Assembly: GCA_021850135.1 (NCBI GenBank)
Contig: JAJZRV010000009.1
Coordinates: forward strand, 1 to 44,567
Direction of reading: 5' to 3'
DNA from: Pseudomonadota bacterium
GTDB lineage: Bacteria; Pseudomonadota; Gammaproteobacteria; Burkholderiales; Ferrovaceae
Length of the DNA stretch: 44,567 nt
Below the pieces are notes generated by a model that searched no databases, was not told where the DNA came from, and saw only the letters and a list, made by a program, of their open reading frames with translations. Shown in pieces: positions 41,564-44,567 of the stretch. Position 1 is the stretch's first letter. Every line of letters begins with the position of its first letter. The position numbers and the translations under genes are program-made.

Positions 41564-42610
41564 ATGCCCAAAGCCTTCCTGCATCCGATATCCACCTGCC
41601 CCCGCTGGACTCTTCTTGCCCTGCCGCTATGGCTCCTGGTATTTCCGTTCAGGGCTGCCGCCGATGCACCTGAACTGTCGATGCGCGAGTTTGCTTCGGG
41701 GCAAATCAAAAAAGGAGTGCGTTCCATTGGTTTTGGCGGTGACGGGGCCACATGGGGTAATTACGCCCTGGTCTGGAAAGACCAGGGCTCGGCATTGGTG
41801 GATGCCGGAGATACCCGCTATACCAACAGCAATGATTTTCAATTTTCAGCGATCGGAATGACTTCCCCGTTGCTGTGGCACGACTTGACCATTTATGTCA
41901 TCGCCCTGAAACAGGGGACCAACGACATTCATCTCTTCACGGACTCCCCTGGATGGGGTACGACAAGACGCTGGGCCGTAGGTCAGGGCAGCAACGAAGC
42001 CGTTTTCACAAAAATGGCCATGCCGCTGGGGAACGGGTTCTCGGCCGGGCTGCTGTTGTCCCACGAGGTATCGCAGTTCTCTGCACAGGACCAGGCCGAT
42101 CCCGCCAGGACAGTGCACTACCAGACGTCATGGCGCCCCTCAGGAGGATACGGCGTGGTCTGGCAAAAGCCGGATTCGAGCTGGTTGGTGGGTTTCAGGG
42201 GGCTGCTCAACCGGGACCTGGAAAGGCGCACCGATAACGCCGGGACGGTGGAGGGCATCGCGCAGTCCAGCGAGTATCGGGTCGGCGCCTCTTTTTCACC
42301 CTGGGAGGGCGCCATTATGGATGCGGGGCAAACCCGGCTACATCGGCAAAACGCCCTAAGCCAGATCAACACCACCTACGTGGCTCCGAATCTTGGGTTT
42401 GAACAAAGTTTCGACGCCCAGCGGATGGCGCTGCGGTTTGGCCTGGATGAAAGTTCGCCCGGGGCGGGATTCACCGTGAAGTACCCTGCCTTCAAACTGG
42501 ATTTGGCCTATATCCACAACCTTGCCCGGGAGCGCGTAGGGGATTTGTTCGGGGCAAGCAGCCAGAGCCTGATCGTGACATTGACGTTCGACTACACGAC
42601 GCACCGGTGA
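41564..42610 (+). CDS. Exported protein, probable outer-membrane beta-barrel of unknown function
   Basis: A 348-residue protein with signal peptide (about 1-34, ending FRAAADA). The mature part is rich in Gly, aromatic residues and alternating strands (for example GYGVVWQKPDSSWLVGFRG and TFDYTTHR at the end), in the manner of outer-membrane barrels or autotransporter-type porins. I recognise no family. It is divergent from the proton ATPase across 88 bp and its stop lies 6 nt from the convergent nadB. No cysteines occur in the mature protein. It stands alone as a transcription unit. Confidence 0.6.
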   Translation: MPKAFLHPISTCPRWTLLALPLWLLVFPFRAAADAPELSMREFASGQIKKGVRSIGFGGDGATWGNYALVWKDQGSALVDAGDTRYTNSNDFQFSAIGMTSPLLWHDLTIYVIALKQGTNDIHLFTDSPGWGTTRRWAVGQGSNEAVFTKMAMPLGNGFSAGLLLSHEVSQFSAQDQADPARTVHYQTSWRPSGGYGVVWQKPDSSWLVGFRGLLNRDLERRTDNAGTVEGIAQSSEYRVGASFSPWEGAIMDAGQTRLHRQNALSQINTTYVAPNLGFEQSFDAQRMALRFGLDESSPGAGFTVKYPAFKLDLAYIHNLARERVGDLFGASSQSLIVTLTFDYTTHR

Positions 42611-42616
42611 GGTCGT

Positions 42617-44197
42617 TCAGCCTCCCGGAGGGGCCATTCCGGGACAGATCGTCGGTTCGGCCTTGTCCAGCGTGAAAGGATAGTCGCGGCTGTAATGCAG
42701 CCCCCGGCTTTCATGGCGCGACTGCGCGGAACGCACGATCAGATCCGAGACCATGACGAGGTTGCGCAGTTCCAGGAGATCGCGACTGACGTGGAAGTTG
42801 GCGTAGAACTCGCGAATTTCCTCCGACAGCAATTTCAGCCGATGGGCTGCGCGTTCCAGGCGCTTGTCGGTGCGCACAATCCCCACGTAGTCCCACATGA
42901 AGCGGCGCAACTCATCCCAGTTATGGGAAATCACCACTTCCTCGTCGGCATCGGTGACCTGGCTGCTGTCCCAGGCCGGCAATTGCGAGACCGGATAGGC
43001 ACGGTGTGCCAGGATGTCCTGGCTTGCGGCTGTGGCCATCACCACGCATTCCAGCAGGGAATTGCTGGCCAGCCGGTTGGCCCCATGCAGGCCGGTATAG
43101 GCGGTTTCTCCGATGGCATACAGTCCGTCGAGATCGGTCCGGCCCGACAGATCTGTGACAACGCCGCCGCAGGTGTAATGCGCCGCAGGCACCACCGGGA
43201 TGGGATCGCGCGCCATATCCATGCCAAGATCCAGGCAGCGTTGGTAAATGGTCGGAAAATGCTCGCGAATGAAGGCTTCACCCTTATGGGTGATGTCCAG
43301 GTAGACGCAATCGATGCCATGCCGCTTCATCTCGAAGTCGATGGCGCGTGCCACGATGTCGCGCGGTGCAAGCTCGGCGCGTGGATCGTGGTCCGGCATG
43401 AAGCGCGTGCCATCGGGCAGGCGCAGGATCCCGCCTTCGCCGCGTACCGCTTCGGAAATCAGGAACGATTTGGCGTGCGGGTGGTACAGGCAGGTGGGGT
43501 GAAACTGGATGAACTCCATGTTGCCGACCCGGCAGCCGGCGCGCCAGGCAGAGGCAATGCCGTCGCCGGTGGCGGTATCGGGGTTGGTGGTGTAGAGATA
43601 GACCTTTCCAGCCCCGCCGGTGGCCAGCAGGATATGGCCCGCCGAAAAGGTTTCCACTTCGTCCGTCAATTCGTTGAGTGCATACAACCCCAGGCAGCGC
43701 CGACCCATTTGCTTGAGCTTGCCCGTAGTGATGAGATCCACCAGCATGTAGTGGTCGAAGAGGGTGATATTGGGATGGGCCTTGAGCTTGGGGTAGAGCT
43801 GGTTCTGGACTGCAGCACCTGTGGCATCGGCGGCGTGCACGATACGGCGGTGGGTGTGGCCCCCTTCGCGGGTCAGGTGCAAATGCCCTTCCTCCAGGGT
43901 GAACGGCACCCCCTGTTCACTCAGCCACTGGATCGCTGCCGGGGCATGCTCCACAATGAAACGGGTGGCCTCGGGGTCGCATAAGCCTGCACCCGCCGTC
44001 AGCGTGTCCTCGATGTGGGAATCAAAGCTGTCGTCCGCACCCACGACCGCAGCGATGCCGCCCTGTGCCCATCCGCTGGCGCCGTCCTCCAGCGAGCGCT
44101 TGGTCAGGACGGCAACCTGGCAATGTTCCGCAAGGCGGAGTGCCGCCGTGGCACCGGCCAGACCGCTGCCGATCACGATGATGTCGAAGGTCTTCAG
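42617..44197 (-). CDS. nadB: L-aspartate oxidase, probable CTG start
   Basis: FAD enzyme oxidising L-aspartate to iminoaspartate, first step of NAD synthesis. Visible are the dinucleotide motif [15 protein letters not shown], the [10 protein letters not shown] segment, [41 protein letters not shown] and [23 protein letters not shown], all NadB. The first ATG- or GTG-type codon in frame is GTG 44176, but that would begin inside the first beta-strand. CTG at 44197 adds seven residues (leader KTFDIIV), restoring the usual [12 protein letters not shown]. GGAG (44205-44208 on this strand) sits 7 nt upstream of that CTG. An ATG just upstream is out of frame and stops quickly. Confidence 0.93.
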   Translation of the reverse strand: MKTFDIIVIGSGLAGATAALRLAEHCQVAVLTKRSLEDGASGWAQGGIAAVVGADDSFDSHIEDTLTAGAGLCDPEATRFIVEHAPAAIQWLSEQGVPFTLEEGHLHLTREGGHTHRRIVHAADATGAAVQNQLYPKLKAHPNITLFDHYMLVDLITTGKLKQMGRRCLGLYALNELTDEVETFSAGHILLATGGAGKVYLYTTNPDTATGDGIASAWRAGCRVGNMEFIQFHPTCLYHPHAKSFLISEAVRGEGGILRLPDGTRFMPDHDPRAELAPRDIVARAIDFEMKRHGIDCVYLDITHKGEAFIREHFPTIYQRCLDLGMDMARDPIPVVPAAHYTCGGVVTDLSGRTDLDGLYAIGETAYTGLHGANRLASNSLLECVVMATAASQDILAHRAYPVSQLPAWDSSQVTDADEEVVISHNWDELRRFMWDYVGIVRTDKRLERAAHRLKLLSEEIREFYANFHVSRDLLELRNLVMVSDLIVRSAQSRHESRGLHYSRDYPFTLDKAEPTICPGMAPPGG

Positions 44198-44269
44198 AAA
44201 AGGGCTCCAGAAAAGAGTGGGTTTGCCATAAGCCGCAAGTATGCTTTGCGCCGCGTTTCGTCACAAGTC

Positions 44270-44283
44270 TGTCATGCATGACA
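44270..44283. promoter_or_regulatory. 14-bp perfect palindrome upstream of nadB
   Basis: TGTCATGCATGACA is its own reverse complement. It lies 73 bp upstream of the nadB CTG start. A second CTGACA half-like piece follows near 44296. It could be the site of a dimeric regulator of nadB. It shares no similarity with the 25-bp palindrome in front of nadC, so a common NAD regulator is not supported. Confidence 0.4.
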
Positions 44284-44495
44284 CACCATAAATCCTGACA
44301 AAACCGCAAACAAAAACATATTTGTATCTTTTAATATCAGCGCCGGTTGCCGCAAAAAATACGTCGTGTGATTATCAGCGTAATTGGGGTCATGCCGGGA
44401 TGAAGCAAAAATTAGGACATGTTCTCCATATCGTATTGTTTAAATGTGCGTTTTAATGCCTCTCGATGTGCCTACTCCATCACACCAGCATATAG

Positions 44496-44567
44496 GATAA
44501 GCTGCGGATTCCACGTTAACCGTCTAAGGGTGGCTAGCTATGGCGTCTCTCGAAAGGACAGCTTATC
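44496..44567 (+). other. Inverted repeat closing a possible RNA stem at the window edge
   Basis: GATAAGCTG (44496-44504) pairs with CAGCTTATC (44559-44567), enclosing 54 bp that contain the self-complementary TAGCTA and a CTCGAAAGG tetraloop-like element. The structure is cut by the window edge. GGA triplets recur in the wider region, but I cannot match it to a known riboswitch or CsrB-like RNA. Confidence 0.3.

Larger units (their letters stand above)
44198..44567 (-). other. Intergenic region upstream of nadB, no gene found
   Basis: About 370 bp, the longest gene-free stretch in the window and AT-richer than its surroundings between about 44285 and 44470. No convincing coding frame, tRNA or known riboswitch was recognised. 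It holds a 14-bp palindrome (44270-44283) and a 9-bp inverted repeat reaching the window edge, both listed separately. It likely includes the nadB promoter and the start of a feature lying beyond the edge. Confidence 0.6.

Noticed and set aside
44246-44254. TTGCGCCGC upstream of nadB shared with the panD/nadC palindrome
   Set aside because: Only a 9-mer in GC-rich DNA. The copy near nadB lacks the second arm, so a shared operator is not supported.

Overview
The window is about 44.6 kb of gene-dense, GC-rich chromosome. Intergenic gaps are mostly under 150 bp and many genes overlap by ATGA. Gene content and order suggest a betaproteobacterium: fabG-acpP-fabF-mltG-tmk-holB-tatD, an OxyR divergent from a peroxiredoxin-glutaredoxin fusion, a PabB-PabC fusion, and split nadC-nadA and nadB. 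The genus cannot be resolved from the sequence alone. I see no tRNA, rRNA, CRISPR array, transposase, integrase or phage gene.

Layout. 1-7612: the 3' end of a fatty-acid/cell-wall/replication cluster (fabG partial, acpP, fabF, mltG, tmk, holB, tatD), followed by cytochrome b561, a YceI protein and a 3-hydroxyisobutyrate dehydrogenase-family gene. 7616-14706: a Tat-exported molybdopterin hydroxylase large subunit with no partner beside it, panB, and a TolC-EmrA-EmrB-type efflux system. 14660-17958: an oxidative-stress block with oxyR facing a Prx-Grx hybrid and a dihydrolipoamide-dehydrogenase-like flavoprotein, closed by a strong terminator. 18013-22408: a respiratory module made of a hexaheme cytochrome c, a Tat-exported protein with four 4Fe-4S sites, an NrfD-type quinone-reactive membrane protein and a monoheme lipoprotein, followed by an FNR-type regulator. 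Two tandem FNR-like sites stand in front of it. 22427-24862: a probable copper-handling cluster (DUF2946-like protein, Cys/Met-rich outer-membrane barrel, TlpA thioredoxin, PCuAC chaperone). 24859-30050 (minus strand): a tightly packed five-gene unit of pabBC fusion, a TauABC/SsuABC-type ABC importer and a BKACE (DUF849) enzyme. 30144-36569: a tartrate/D-malate dehydrogenase-like gene, a hydroxyacyl-CoA dehydrogenase/enoyl-CoA hydratase fusion, a thiolase and etfBA. 36576-44197: panD, nadC-nadA, a P3A-type proton ATPase, an unidentified outer-membrane-type protein, and nadB.

How the parts fit. NAD synthesis from aspartate is complete here (nadB, nadA, nadC), and two steps towards coenzyme A are present (panB, panD; panC is not in the window). 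The most unusual locus is 18013-22408. It is a molybdenum-free membrane redox module comparable in layout to DsrJOP or NrfCD, with a built-in regulator whose recognition helix fits the tandem operator in front of the operon. Its electron donor or acceptor cannot be deduced from sequence. The second unusual unit is 24859-30050, which ties p-aminobenzoate synthesis to an uncharacterised importer and a carbon-carbon bond-cleaving enzyme.
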